From contig OZ025688.1 in assembly GCA_964019335.1 (NCBI GenBank), positions 372,001-436,000 of the forward strand: 64,000 nucleotides of DNA. Reading direction: 5' to 3'. Origin of the DNA: Diplonema japonicum (Eukaryota; Euglenozoa; Diplonemea; Diplonemida; Diplonemidae). Made by a program: the position numbers and the translations under genes. Positions 42,757 to 51,945 of this stretch are shown here, in pieces; the first letter of the stretch is position 1, and each line of letters opens with the position of its first letter. The notes beneath the pieces are model-generated. The model ran no database searches. It saw only the letters and a program-made list of their open reading frames with translations, and was not told where the DNA came from.

Positions 42757-43660
42757 ATATGAGCTCGTCCGGACGAAAATGTCAACACTTTTTTGGGCAC
42801 CTTCGAAAATTTCTTGCTTTGATTATTTGAGCAAAAAAAGGGCAGCATGCAACCATAGGAAGATGACATATATGGTGTACGTGACGCCGTTCTTTCAATT
42901 GCGATGCTTGTTTTGCCATGAGGGTGGCAGGCTTTGCAACCGGCTGCCCGGGAAGCGAAAAATAGAGGTCAAAAAAACGGCGAAAAATGTTTAAAATGCA
43001 ATTTCATTTCTTAAAATGCAGCATCTAGGGTGCATAAAATTGGTGTTCAAGCGCACTTGTGACCCCTGGGTACAACCCAGGGTCGGGTTACTGTTAAAAG
43101 TACTTAGCGAAAAATATATGGCGTTGCATAGCCCCCGAAAATCCGGTTTTTTATGCAAGAACGAGTCTTTGACTTGTCTAAACAAAAGGGGAACGTTGGC
43201 AACGTGTTTCGGGTTGACAAACTTCTCCAGGTTTTACCCGGCACGTACAAACAAAATGACGGCACTAGACTGGGATGATCTGGTCCAATACGCGGACCTC
43301 GAGTACCCATCGGGAAGCACTCGCGCCCCTCACCTCGCGGATTGCAAAGGTTTCACAGATTTTCAATCTGCATCCATTCCTCCTGTCGCTTTCCACGGAA
43401 AAACGAAAATAAAAAATGGAGTCTGGGTTATTTGCAACTTCCAAATTGAATCGTTTGCCAAAAACCATTCTAAAAAACATGTTTTTGCACGTGCGTTTTA
43501 AAAATAAAACAAACGGCGAGCATTTTGACCTATATGGTGTTCAAGCTTAGACTGCATTTCTGCACACAAAGTGGTGTCGGACTACTTTTTTACTTAGAAA
43601 TTTAACGGGGGTTTTACGCCGCATAGGAGGGTCATTTGTTGTTTCCGGACGAGCTCATAT
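42757..43660 (+). mobile_element. piggyBac-type non-autonomous element 3
   Basis: 904 bp with ATATGAGCTCGTCCGG and its complement at the ends; the left ~390 bp and right ~300 bp match element 1. The middle differs: ~43150-43350 carries sequence not in element 1, including an ATG-initiated frame (MTALDWDDLVQYADLEYPSG) that may be a leftover of the parent's coding region. TATA flanks both ends. Confidence 0.8.
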
Positions 43661-43874
43661 AAAATAAAGAAAAAAAGTGTTGAATTTGAGGGGGTAGGAC
43701 GGGAAGGTGATAAAGGAGACACATCACTGTTCCCCCTTCCCCCGTCACCTCCCCCCTTTTTAAATCTTTCCGTCTCCCTCCCTCACCCCCTCCCAGTCAA
43801 AAGAATGATGTGCTTTGATTTTTTTTCTTTCTTTCCCCTCTGTATAGTTTTTTTTTTTTTAAAAAGGGGAAATT

Positions 43875-45236
43875 ATGGATGAAGCCGATTTTAGCAGTAT
43901 CGCTCCGGTGGCAGTGGCTAAAAAAGAAGGGAAAAAGAGAAAGGTTAGCTCAGACGGAGAAGTTGTCCCGATAGTTTTCCCAGGGTTGGTTGAAGGCGAG
44001 GCCTTACAACTTCCAGTTCAGCGAGGATCTCGTCTGTGCGAAGAGAAATCTTTAAAAACCGGCTTGGGGAAAGCAGTCTCCGGGAAAAGGGTACAAAAAA
44101 AGGTGTTAAGCCTACCCAGCAACAAGGACGTCAGGGAAATGTACGTATACTGCTTTTGGTGGTGTTTTTTAGAGGATTTTGAAGGGGGTTACACAGAAAC
44201 GAAACGGGATGAACAAGACGATATCACAGAAGGCCCGCCTATTCCCCGCCATCTTTCCAGGGACCCCACCATGCGGGTGTGGATAAAATCCCTTGCACCG
44301 CCTCCTCCGAGAAAAAGAAACCCCGGAGGATCTATCTTACCACCACCATCAACAACATTCTTCTTAACATCCATGACCTCACATGGGACTGATGCGCACC
44401 CTCTTGCGACAGTGGTGTCTTTCCGATCGAATATTCCTGAGGCGGAAATTGTGCTGGATCCTATTGAGACTCGTTTACAATATCAAGACGAATTGTACTC
44501 AAGGATGGCTGCTGCGTATTCACGGTTTTTTACCGCGTTGACGCCTTCTGAAAAGTCGGTCTTGCTGCCCCCTTTACCGGAGGTGCTTGCTTTTGCGTTG
44601 GAGAGAGATTTTAACATCTCGCTTCCAAACGTTCCGATAGAAGGTTATCTTGAAAGGGTCGTGAAGCGTACCACGTATTGGATAGAAGGCGTGGAGCGTG
44701 GTTTGAAAAACGCAAAGCGTTCCGTCAAAACTCTGAACATTCAAAAAGCAGCGGTGCCCGTTGCAACTCCGAACGACGTTGTAGGGCAAGCTCCACGCCG
44801 TGATAAAATCCCATCGTTAGCCATGCCAACCACCAGGAGGAAGATTGTACCGCCTGCTACTGGTGCAGGGGTGTTGAGTGCATTGTTCCCGGCTCCTCCT
44901 TCTCTTCCACATGATGTTGAGTTTCAGCGCGAGATAAAGACGCTGAGGTCGGATTTCGACAGTATTTTTTCAGTGGGTAAAAAGCCCTCCCTAGTCCCAG
45001 CTCCTCCCAAGGAACCCAGCTCTGCTGATGGTGTCGCTTCAAGCAGTCGTAACAAGCCCCTCCTCCCATGGTACGAAACGGGCAGACGGAAGGCTGTCGA
45101 CACCACGAAAAAAAACGCCTCCGGCTTCTTCTCCATTAATAGCTACAGCCCTTTGATTTTGAGGTACCTCAACGATAAGAAGATCCCGCCGGAAGGCAGC
45201 CCGAGGCCTTCTGAAATGAAGTGGGTTTGCGATTGA
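43875..45236 (+). CDS. Hypothetical protein, 453 aa, basic N-terminus
   Basis: ATG lies behind AAAAAGGGGAAATT after a T-run. A basic cluster at residues 15-23 (AKKEGKKRKVSS) could be a nuclear localisation signal. Residues ~190-290 look folded and helical (LQYQDELYSRMAAAYSRFF; PIEGYLERVVKRTTYWIEG). The C-terminal ~50 residues (NASGFFSINSYSPLILRYLN) look like a conserved tail, but I do not know the family. At residues ~91-101 the odd, hydrophobic VYCFWWCFLE may be a read-through 30-nt intron: GTATACTGCTTTTGG to TTTTTTAGAG at 44146-44175 would remove it in frame and leave EMYDFEGG. That splice is not proven. Confidence 0.6.
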   Translation: MDEADFSSIAPVAVAKKEGKKRKVSSDGEVVPIVFPGLVEGEALQLPVQRGSRLCEEKSLKTGLGKAVSGKRVQKKVLSLPSNKDVREMYVYCFWWCFLEDFEGGYTETKRDEQDDITEGPPIPRHLSRDPTMRVWIKSLAPPPPRKRNPGGSILPPPSTTFFLTSMTSHGTDAHPLATVVSFRSNIPEAEIVLDPIETRLQYQDELYSRMAAAYSRFFTALTPSEKSVLLPPLPEVLAFALERDFNISLPNVPIEGYLERVVKRTTYWIEGVERGLKNAKRSVKTLNIQKAAVPVATPNDVVGQAPRRDKIPSLAMPTTRRKIVPPATGAGVLSALFPAPPSLPHDVEFQREIKTLRSDFDSIFSVGKKPSLVPAPPKEPSSADGVASSSRNKPLLPWYETGRRKAVDTTKKNASGFFSINSYSPLILRYLNDKKIPPEGSPRPSEMKWVCD

Positions 45237-45346
45237 TACAAAAAAAAAAAGGTTTTTTTTTCAGAATGTAATCAGCTTTCAAACGAAAAAGAGAAAAGAA
45301 AGAAAAAAAGAGAAAAAAGGGCCCTCTTCCACACAAGAAAAACAAA

Positions 45347-46471
45347 ATGCACGCGGCTGTTACGATAGCCGTGGCAGCGGTATGCTTCACGGTCTCCGCG
45401 GGAAGGGCGGTAGTGATGTTCTACCCGGAGCTGTTTAAACCCACATGGGATGCGATACCGTGGGATGTGATTGGGGCGGTATTGCTCATTATAACAGGGG
45501 CGGTAAGCTGTGGTGAGAACCGATGGTTCTTCGGGTCTGTGTCCATGTTCCTCGGGTGCGCTGCCTCCGTCGGCGCCAGTCTTCTCAAAAACGACGCACG
45601 GAGAAATTTGCTATTTGGCGGTGTGTGCTGTGTCTTGGGGGCGACCCTCCAAACCTCCCGCCCCGTGTGTCTTGTGGCCCTGGCCGCCTTGCTGCCACAA
45701 CTGCGCGTTCACGAGACACAGCTCCCTGTTTACGTCGTGTTCTTCATTGTGTCCAACTACCTGACCAACCTGTACCTAAATTATGTTCTGACAAATATCG
45801 CGTTCAGAATGGCGATAGTCTGCATTGTGGTCTCACCCTATGCGCCCATGTGCGAGCCCTTTGGACTGCTCTCACTGGCTGTTGGTGTTGTTGCCTGGGC
45901 CGCATCATGGGAAGCGCACGGCATGGAAGCCGACGCATTGCTTTTCTTAGGAACCGCACTCTACGGGTACGGGACTGTCGTGGCACGAGGCAAAGGGGGG
46001 AAACAGGAATACTTCCCAATGGGTGCTGAAGACGAACAATGTGACCTGGAAACCGTCCAGGTGGAACCGAATGTGGAAGAAGATGGCGCCAACCCACCTA
46101 ACCCTGCTACTGAAGGCCTTTTGCTATCCATGTCGCCAGAGGACGAGACCCACACCTCGCCTGTTGCTGACTTGGTTTATTATATTTTCACTACTGCTAA
46201 GCCGGGCCTTACTGCAGAAGAGATCGGGCTTGAAGATGAATCTCATAGGGTAGCAACGCAGCCTGAGTGGGTAGCTTTTTGTGAGAAGGAGCTCGAGGAG
46301 TATGATGGGTCTTCTTTGCTATCGGCTACGCCCAGTGCTGTGGATGGTATTTGTGTCAAGCTGGGGTTGCAGCCTGAGGTCGTCCGTGCAGGGCACGCTC
46401 AGAAGCACCATAAGAAGATCAAGAAGAAGAAGAAACAACACCAACACGAACTTGAAAACCTTTGGCCTTGA
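45347..46471 (+). CDS. Polytopic membrane protein, 374 aa
   Basis: ATG behind GAAAAACAAA. The first ~210 residues form about eight hydrophobic spans (for example TIAVAAVCFTVSAGRAVVMF, VIGAVLLIITGAVSCG, VYVVFFIVSNYLTNLYL, LLSLAVGVVAWAASW, ALLFLGTALYGYGTVVA). The remaining ~160 residues are acidic and cytosolic-looking, with a folded C-terminal piece (LTAEEIGLEDESHRVATQPE; AVDGICVKLGLQPEVVRAGH) and a Lys/His-rich tail. Span number and length slightly resemble YhhN/TMEM86 lysoplasmalogenase-like proteins, but I see no diagnostic residues and leave it unassigned. Confidence 0.62.
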   Translation: MHAAVTIAVAAVCFTVSAGRAVVMFYPELFKPTWDAIPWDVIGAVLLIITGAVSCGENRWFFGSVSMFLGCAASVGASLLKNDARRNLLFGGVCCVLGATLQTSRPVCLVALAALLPQLRVHETQLPVYVVFFIVSNYLTNLYLNYVLTNIAFRMAIVCIVVSPYAPMCEPFGLLSLAVGVVAWAASWEAHGMEADALLFLGTALYGYGTVVARGKGGKQEYFPMGAEDEQCDLETVQVEPNVEEDGANPPNPATEGLLLSMSPEDETHTSPVADLVYYIFTTAKPGLTAEEIGLEDESHRVATQPEWVAFCEKELEEYDGSSLLSATPSAVDGICVKLGLQPEVVRAGHAQKHHKKIKKKKKQHQHELENLWP

Positions 46472-46903
46472 AATGGAAAAAGAAGGGGGGGGGGGGAAGA
46501 ACAGGGAAAGGAATGAAGCAAGCTCGCTGAACCTGATCGGGCCTTTTTTTTTTCTTTTTTAATTTAGAAAGGAATTTTTTTAAAAATGGAAGGGGGGGGG
46601 GGGGAGGAATCTCTTAATTGAGATTTAAGTACCCCCCCTTCCCGCGCTGACTACTTTCCCCTATCTAGTTTGATCCTCTTGCCACCTCCCGATACACGAT
46701 ACTCATGAGAAGAAAAAAAATAAAAGGAATTAGGGTGGAAGTCTGTGTGGCACGCCCTCCCCCCTATTTAGGTTAGGCTAGCGCTCGGGCCAGTGGTCAC
46801 ACAATTGACATTCTCTCCCCCTTTTAAAAAAAAAAAGGTAAAATCTCGAGAATAGGGAAGGAGAGAAGGAAAGGGAGTTCTTCTTCTTCTTTTTTTTTTC
46901 TTT

Positions 46904-46935
<32 letters not shown>

Positions 46936-47254
46936 ACGTTAGCTCGTAAAAAGAAAAGAAAAAGTGGGGGCGTGGGAAATAAGATTGTCCCCCCCCCCCC
47001 CCTCCTCTCTCCCCTCCCCTTTTCCTTATTATTCTATTTTTATTATTAATAGTATCTTTACTATTCTTTCAGCAGGGCGCCGCCAACACCGGCCTCCTTT
47101 AACTCATATATTCTTTTTTTTTTTTTAAAAAAAACACGGAAAAGAAATTTATTTATTTTTGTTTCTTTGCCGCACACCTCCTCAAAAATAAAAAGAGCAC
47201 ACACACACATACACACACACAAAAGAGAAAGAGAAAAAAAAAAAAAATACACAC
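46472..47254. other. Intergenic, homopolymer-rich
   Basis: No gene. G-, C- and T-runs, then the short repeat at 47081-47112 and a (CA)n tract at 47197-47220. A T-rich stretch at 47113-47126 precedes the kinase gene and could serve as its trans-splicing tract. Confidence 0.6.
47081..47112 (+). repeat. Short dispersed repeat 'CGCCAACACCGGCC', copy 2
   Basis: CGCCAACACCGGCCTCCTTT then AACTCATATATT, matching 35027-35060 with two or three differences. Confidence 0.55.
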
Positions 47255-48607
47255 ATGACCAACAAGCAAGATGCCCACAAGCAAAGGATCAAAGAAGTCA
47301 AGGGAGCGACAACAAAAGAAGAGCTCCAAGCAATATTGGAGGAAGACATGATGGTGTTTTACATTGCGAGGGATGTGAGGGCGTGCGGGTCCGAGGTCCA
47401 GATGGCGGACAAGGCGAAAATCTTGAAGGTGATGGAGTGCTGCAGCCCCGAGGAGCTGAAATCCTGGGGGGACAAACTATTCCGAAAACTGAATAAAAAC
47501 AGCGAGTTCAAACTGGACAAGATAATGGCATACGAGCTCTATGAGGAGATGGTCAGCGCAGCTTCGGCAAAACACCTCAAGGAAGTCATCTCATTAATCG
47601 AGAAAATACACAATCTACGCACTATAGTAGATGCATCAAACACACGATACTCCAGTGTTGGTCCGTTCATCGCTCAACACGGCTCGGGTCTGCTAATCGA
47701 CCTCAAAAAACAGGTTTTAGAACGGGCAATCTACGCACCAAACGGCGGGGTAAACCAGAAAATCCACAAAACCCTTTTCTCCTCCTTTAAACTATCGCCT
47801 TTCAACCCTATAGACGACACCCATTACGCTTGCTCCGTTCTCGGTTCGGGTTCTTTCGGAGATGTCATGGAAATGGGGAGTAATTACGTTGTTAAACTGC
47901 AGCTTCCTTCGGTAAGATCAAGCCGTGAGGTGGAAACTTTGAGAAAAGTGGGAAGGCACCCTAACATCGCCGGTTTCAAAGAAAGTTTTGAGATCAGCAA
48001 TGATGATGAAACAGAGTTCCGGAGTGTTATAGTGATGGAAAGGTGTCATGGTGGGACGCTGTTCGATTTGTTGAAATCCCGGCTTTTGTCGACGCCGATC
48101 GCCACCCGCAGCGCTGCGACGAACAACACACCCTTCACTCCTTTTGAGGTTCTACACATTATCGGTCACATTATCTGCGGTCTGAAACATCTTGAATCAG
48201 AAGGGATTCTTCATCGTGACATAAACCCGAACAACATACTTGTTGAAAAAGCCGGCACAAGCGTCCTCAAGAACACGTTTAAAATATGCGATTTCGGCGC
48301 GGCAAAGACTCTTACTCAGAGTTATTACCAGGGCTTTACAGTGATTGGGTCTCCTGGGTTTATGGCACCAGAGGTTCTTTTTTCGAGGGGTGCCACCACG
48401 GCTGCTGATATATTCTCTCTGGGGTGTACCACCGCTACGTTGCTCCGGTTCAATGCTTTGCAGGAGCTTCCGAAGGATTTTGCTGAGTTCGTCCGCGGTA
48501 TGGTCGCCGCGGAAGATGTAAGATGGAGTCTCGCCACCCTTTCTAAGGAACACCAGATCCTCGTAGACAAGTACCGGCCGGGTTTCATGGCGAGCATTTG
48601 GCGGTGA
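47255..48607 (+). CDS. Serine/threonine protein kinase
   Basis: 450 aa, single exon; ATG preceded by A-rich TACACAC. Residues 1-185 form an all-helical N-terminal region without a match I know. The kinase domain runs from about 191 to 445: glycine loop LGSGSFGDV (196-204), K214 in YVVKLQ, E225 in the alpha-C helix, catalytic loop HRDINPNN (320-327), DFG (346-348) and APE (371-373) in GSPGFMAPEV. The core ATP-binding and catalytic residues (Lys, Glu, Asp, Asn, Asp) are all present. The Lys two residues after the catalytic Asp, standard in Ser/Thr kinases, is Asn here. The F-x-x-x-E-V-L...I...L-x-x-L helix before HRD and the short C-lobe resemble STE-like kinases. Substrate unknown. Confidence 0.85.
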   Translation: MTNKQDAHKQRIKEVKGATTKEELQAILEEDMMVFYIARDVRACGSEVQMADKAKILKVMECCSPEELKSWGDKLFRKLNKNSEFKLDKIMAYELYEEMVSAASAKHLKEVISLIEKIHNLRTIVDASNTRYSSVGPFIAQHGSGLLIDLKKQVLERAIYAPNGGVNQKIHKTLFSSFKLSPFNPIDDTHYACSVLGSGSFGDVMEMGSNYVVKLQLPSVRSSREVETLRKVGRHPNIAGFKESFEISNDDETEFRSVIVMERCHGGTLFDLLKSRLLSTPIATRSAATNNTPFTPFEVLHIIGHIICGLKHLESEGILHRDINPNNILVEKAGTSVLKNTFKICDFGAAKTLTQSYYQGFTVIGSPGFMAPEVLFSRGATTAADIFSLGCTTATLLRFNALQELPKDFAEFVRGMVAAEDVRWSLATLSKEHQILVDKYRPGFMASIWR

Positions 48608-49070
48608 AAAAAAAAAAAAAAAAAAAAAGGATTTTTTTAGTTTTCTCTTTCTTGATTTTTTTTTTAAAATTGAGATGGAGTAAATAAGAGGGGGCGGGAG
48701 TGTTTCTTTTTTTTTTTTTTTTGTGGTCCTCAAATGGGGATTTTACCCTTAAACGCCGCCTTTTATTTCCCATTTTACTTTGATTATTTCGGGGGCAACA
48801 ATGGATCGTATTTCACTCGCCTTTCTTTCCTGTGTGCACAGACAGGTATACTTGGTGCCCACTGCGGTCTGCGCCGTTTTGACTAGTACCTGTTTTTTTT
48901 AGAGCTTTCAAGTGGGATTGTCTTTTACTTTAGTTTTTTTTATATTGTTCGTTTTTTTTTTTTTTTTTTTTTTCTTCTATTTTTTAGGTTTAGAGATATG
49001 GAGCGCTGATTTTTTAAAAAAAAAAAAATAAAAACTAAAGAAAAAAAGAGGAGGGGGAAAAAAAAAAGAA
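48608..49070. other. Intergenic with short repeats
   Basis: No gene. Holds GGTCCTCAAATGGGGATTTT (48724), which resembles 32219, and CAAGTGGGATTGTCTTTTAC (48909), which also occurs at 24263 and 59951. It ends in the A-tract leader of the next gene. Confidence 0.55.
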
Positions 49071-49325
49071 ATGGCAGCAACGGGAGTTCCTGTCCAGGCA
49101 GCAGCAGCAGGCCTTGCCCCTGCGGCGCAGGGTTCACCCATTGCAGCAACAACGCTCCAGACACCGCAGCAGTTCAAGATGAGCACGTCTGGGTTAACTA
49201 GCTCCTACCGGGGGCTCTACACGGCAAACAAAGCAATCCAAACCCAGCTTGACCAGGCCAGAGGCGACGGCGTGGTAAACGCGCAAAAAATCGCAAGGAT
49301 AAAATCCGAGCTTTCAACGCTTTAA
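49071..49325 (+). CDS. 84-aa protein
   Basis: ATG behind GGGGGAAAAAAAAAGAA. The N-terminal half is Ala/Gln/Pro-rich (AAAAGLAPAAQGSP). The second half is a polar helix (SSYRGLYTANKAIQTQLDQA; NAQKIARIKSELSTL) that could dimerise. No signal peptide or membrane span. Codon use matches the neighbours, so I take it as a real small gene of unknown function. Confidence 0.6.
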   Translation: MAATGVPVQAAAAGLAPAAQGSPIAATTLQTPQQFKMSTSGLTSSYRGLYTANKAIQTQLDQARGDGVVNAQKIARIKSELSTL

Positions 49326-49489
49326 AGGAGAAGGGGGGGGGGGGGGGGGGGTACACGTCTACTTTGATTACACCGTTTAATTCCCTTTTCTTTTTTTTTC
49401 GGCATGGGGAGTGGGGGTTGTTTTTTTTTTTTTTTTCTTCTTTCTTTTTTAAAAAAAAGAAAATATTAAAGAACCACCAAAGGCTGGCA

Positions 49490-51316
49490 ATGCCGGGTGC
49501 TCACGGACCAGCGGAAACATGGGTGGAACTCGGGGTGGAGGTGCGTGTGAAGAACCCTGCTACAGGGCTCTACGAAACGACGACGGTGGTGGGCGTGGAC
49601 AAGGCAGGGGTCAGGGTGGGTGTTAATTGGAAAGACGGCGGTGTGGGCATTGTGGGTCTTAACGAGGTACACCCTGTGGACCCTCCCAGACCTGTACTGC
49701 TGCAGTCTGCGAGCCCCTTGTTCTTGGATTCAACAGCACTGGCGAGGACTGAGTGCGCGCAGAGGCTGACGAGGCAGTACACTTTCAGGAACACACAAAC
49801 ACGAAGAGCGGCTGCAGCTGCAGAAAAGACACAAATCGAGTGCATCGACCTTCCAAAAGACTTTTTAAAAAACGTCTCCCAGGAGCCTTTGACTAACGTG
49901 CCACGCACACGCCGCATAGTGCGCTGCCCGTGTGGGTGGAACCGCATCGCGACCCCGATGATGATCAAGTGCAAGACATGTGAGTGTTGGGTGCATTGTG
50001 TGTGCGTGGGGTTGCGGTCTCCAGACGATCCCCCTTCCCACACCATCTTGTGCACCTTCTGCGACTACGGGTGGATGAAACCCACTGAGGTTCTCCCTAA
50101 CCCGCCCACCTCTGTCGAGGGCGACCCGTACCAAGTCCCATTGGACCTCATGCTGCAGCGTTTCCACCCAACGTCCGTCCCGACACAAAAAACCATCTTC
50201 CATACTATACAAACTAAAATCAAGTCGAAGCTTCTGGCGTGCGGGTACCACCTAGAGCAGATCCCAGGGGGAAAGCATGGTGCCTTGGACTGCGACGCTG
50301 CTGTGCAGGAGTGCGTGGATGTGTGCGGCAGTGCGATCGCAGAAGGGTACTTTGATCATAGGTACCCGCAGAACGCGTTCACAGGCATGCGGGGTGACTC
50401 ATGCAGCAGGGTAACCATTCTCCGTGACACTGCAACAGGGAAGGCTGTGTCTGTTCTCGCATCAAGTGGGAACGACTGTCCGTTGGTGTTGCAGGCAGCG
50501 TGCGTGGCACTACAGCGGGCGATAGGCGACAAGAACGCACACAGGTACATCGACACTTCCGACCTCGAGACCTTGCGGAGGCATGCTGGTGTGAAGAGTC
50601 TCTACAGGGTGGTCCATCTTTCCCTCGTAGCCACCAACACTGCTCACCGACAAAAGGGGTTGGGGAAGCTCCTCATGCTGCACGATCTGTGCAGTTGGGC
50701 TGCTGAAGGGCGCACCCAAATGTACCTCAACATGACCTTGCTGAGGAAGACCGTCGCAACCCTTTCTAAGAAGCCGTCCAGCAAACCTGACACAAAGGTT
50801 ATCTTTTACTATTCAACAGCTTCAAAAATGCTGTACGAGAGGTATGATTTTTTATAAAAAGTTTGATTTAAATCAATTCAGGTTTGGGTTCCGGCTGGTG
50901 TACCCAAGGAAACCCTTTACAAAACCGCACCCGTTGCTCCCGGATGAAGTTGGGCAGAGGTGCAAATGGTATTTTTTTTTTTTTGTTTGTTTTCCCCTTT
51001 CCTCATCACCCCCCTCAGGACCGACCGTGAGGTAAACAACGGAGTTTTGATGATGAACACAGACATGTGGGGCGATATCTTTCGCAATTACAACGAGATT
51101 TTCCCGGAGCACCCTCCCATGCCAGTACCGAAGAAGGAAGCGATGCCGTATGGCCACAAGCCTTACTCACCGCCCCCTCAAGAAGACAACAGTGATGCGG
51201 AATCAGAAGTGCACCCCGCAAGTGAAAGCGAGGACGAGGGCGACATGGATTACGAAGAAGGTGAAGAGCTGCAGCAGGAAGAGGAGGTAGTCACTGTGGT
51301 GGGGCAAATATACTGA
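49490..51316 (+). CDS. PHD-finger plus GNAT acetyltransferase-like protein, three exons
   Basis: Exons 49490-50841, 50882-50968 and 51019-51316 give 578 aa. Introns are 40 nt (50842-50881, GTATGATTTT to AATTCAG) and 50 nt (50969-51018, GTATT, T-run, CCCCTCAG). Residues ~10-62 could be a small beta-barrel (Tudor-like; guess). A PHD finger lies at ~146-188: CPCGWN, MIKCKTCECWVHCVCVG, LCTFC give C-x-C, C-x2-C, H-x2-C, C-x2-C. Residues ~330-480 read as a GNAT fold: LSLVATNTAHRQKGLGKLLM carries the R/Q-x-x-G-x-G/L acetyl-CoA loop, and across the first junction MLYERFGFRLVYPRK is the Y-E-x-x-GF end of GNATs. The last 70 residues are acidic. I infer a chromatin-linked lysine acetyltransferase; the target is unknown. 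Confidence 0.82.
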
Positions 51317-51408
51317 TTTTTCTTTTTTTTTTTTTTTTTTTTTTCGGGTCAAAAAAAAAAAAAAAAAGAGAGAGAGAGAACATTTACACAAAAAAAAAAA
51401 AAAAAAAA

Positions 51409-51858
51409 ATGGCAGATCAAAGGTTATCCCGCTTGGATAAAGATATAGAAGAGATTTTTATGATTTTCAACGTAAGAAACAGCGACACCATTCACAAGGG
51501 CGATCTTACCGTGGCCCTCAGGATGCTCGGTGTAGAGGTTAGTAAGGAAGTGCTCCGAACAGAGATCCTACCCAACTACGCAGAGTTCAGCAGGCTTTCG
51601 GCGGCTCACTTCAAAGAGATATACCGTTCACAAGAGGCTGCCAGCGCAGACCTGGAAAATGTATTCGTGGAACTAGACCGTGACAAGTCGGGGGTCATCT
51701 CGTCGAAATCGCTTCAGCTCATTAACAGCGACCTCGTTGCACAGGGGCTGGAAAAAACAAGCCACACAGTTGAAGAAATCGAGAAAATACTGATGGAAGT
51801 CTTCAGCACGGACCACATCACAAAGGAACGGTTTAAAAACTTCATGGATGTTAAGTAA
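51409..51858 (+). CDS. EF-hand (calmodulin/centrin-like) protein, largely degenerate
   Basis: 149 aa, the length of calmodulin; ATG at the end of an A-run. Four EF-hand-sized segments are spaced as in calmodulin. Only the third, VELDRDKSGVISSKSL (~residues 88-103), has D-x-D-x-S-G-x-I-x with plausible ligands, and its twelfth position is not the usual Glu. The first (FNVRNSDTIHKGDLTVAL) and fourth (FSTDHITKERFKNFM) lack ligands. It may bind one Ca2+ or none, and act as a light-chain-like subunit. Confidence 0.72.
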   Translation: MADQRLSRLDKDIEEIFMIFNVRNSDTIHKGDLTVALRMLGVEVSKEVLRTEILPNYAEFSRLSAAHFKEIYRSQEAASADLENVFVELDRDKSGVISSKSLQLINSDLVAQGLEKTSHTVEEIEKILMEVFSTDHITKERFKNFMDVK

Positions 51859-51945
51859 TTCCCTTTTTTTACATCTCATTTTCCAAGTCGTATCCAATCC
51901 CCAACACAGTCCACTCTACTTGCACCACCACCACAACAACAAAAT

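Noticed and set aside
45523-46029. 168-codon + frame overlapping the polytopic membrane protein
   Set aside because: Out-of-phase shadow rich in Arg/Cys; the main frame has clear membrane spans and an A-rich leader.
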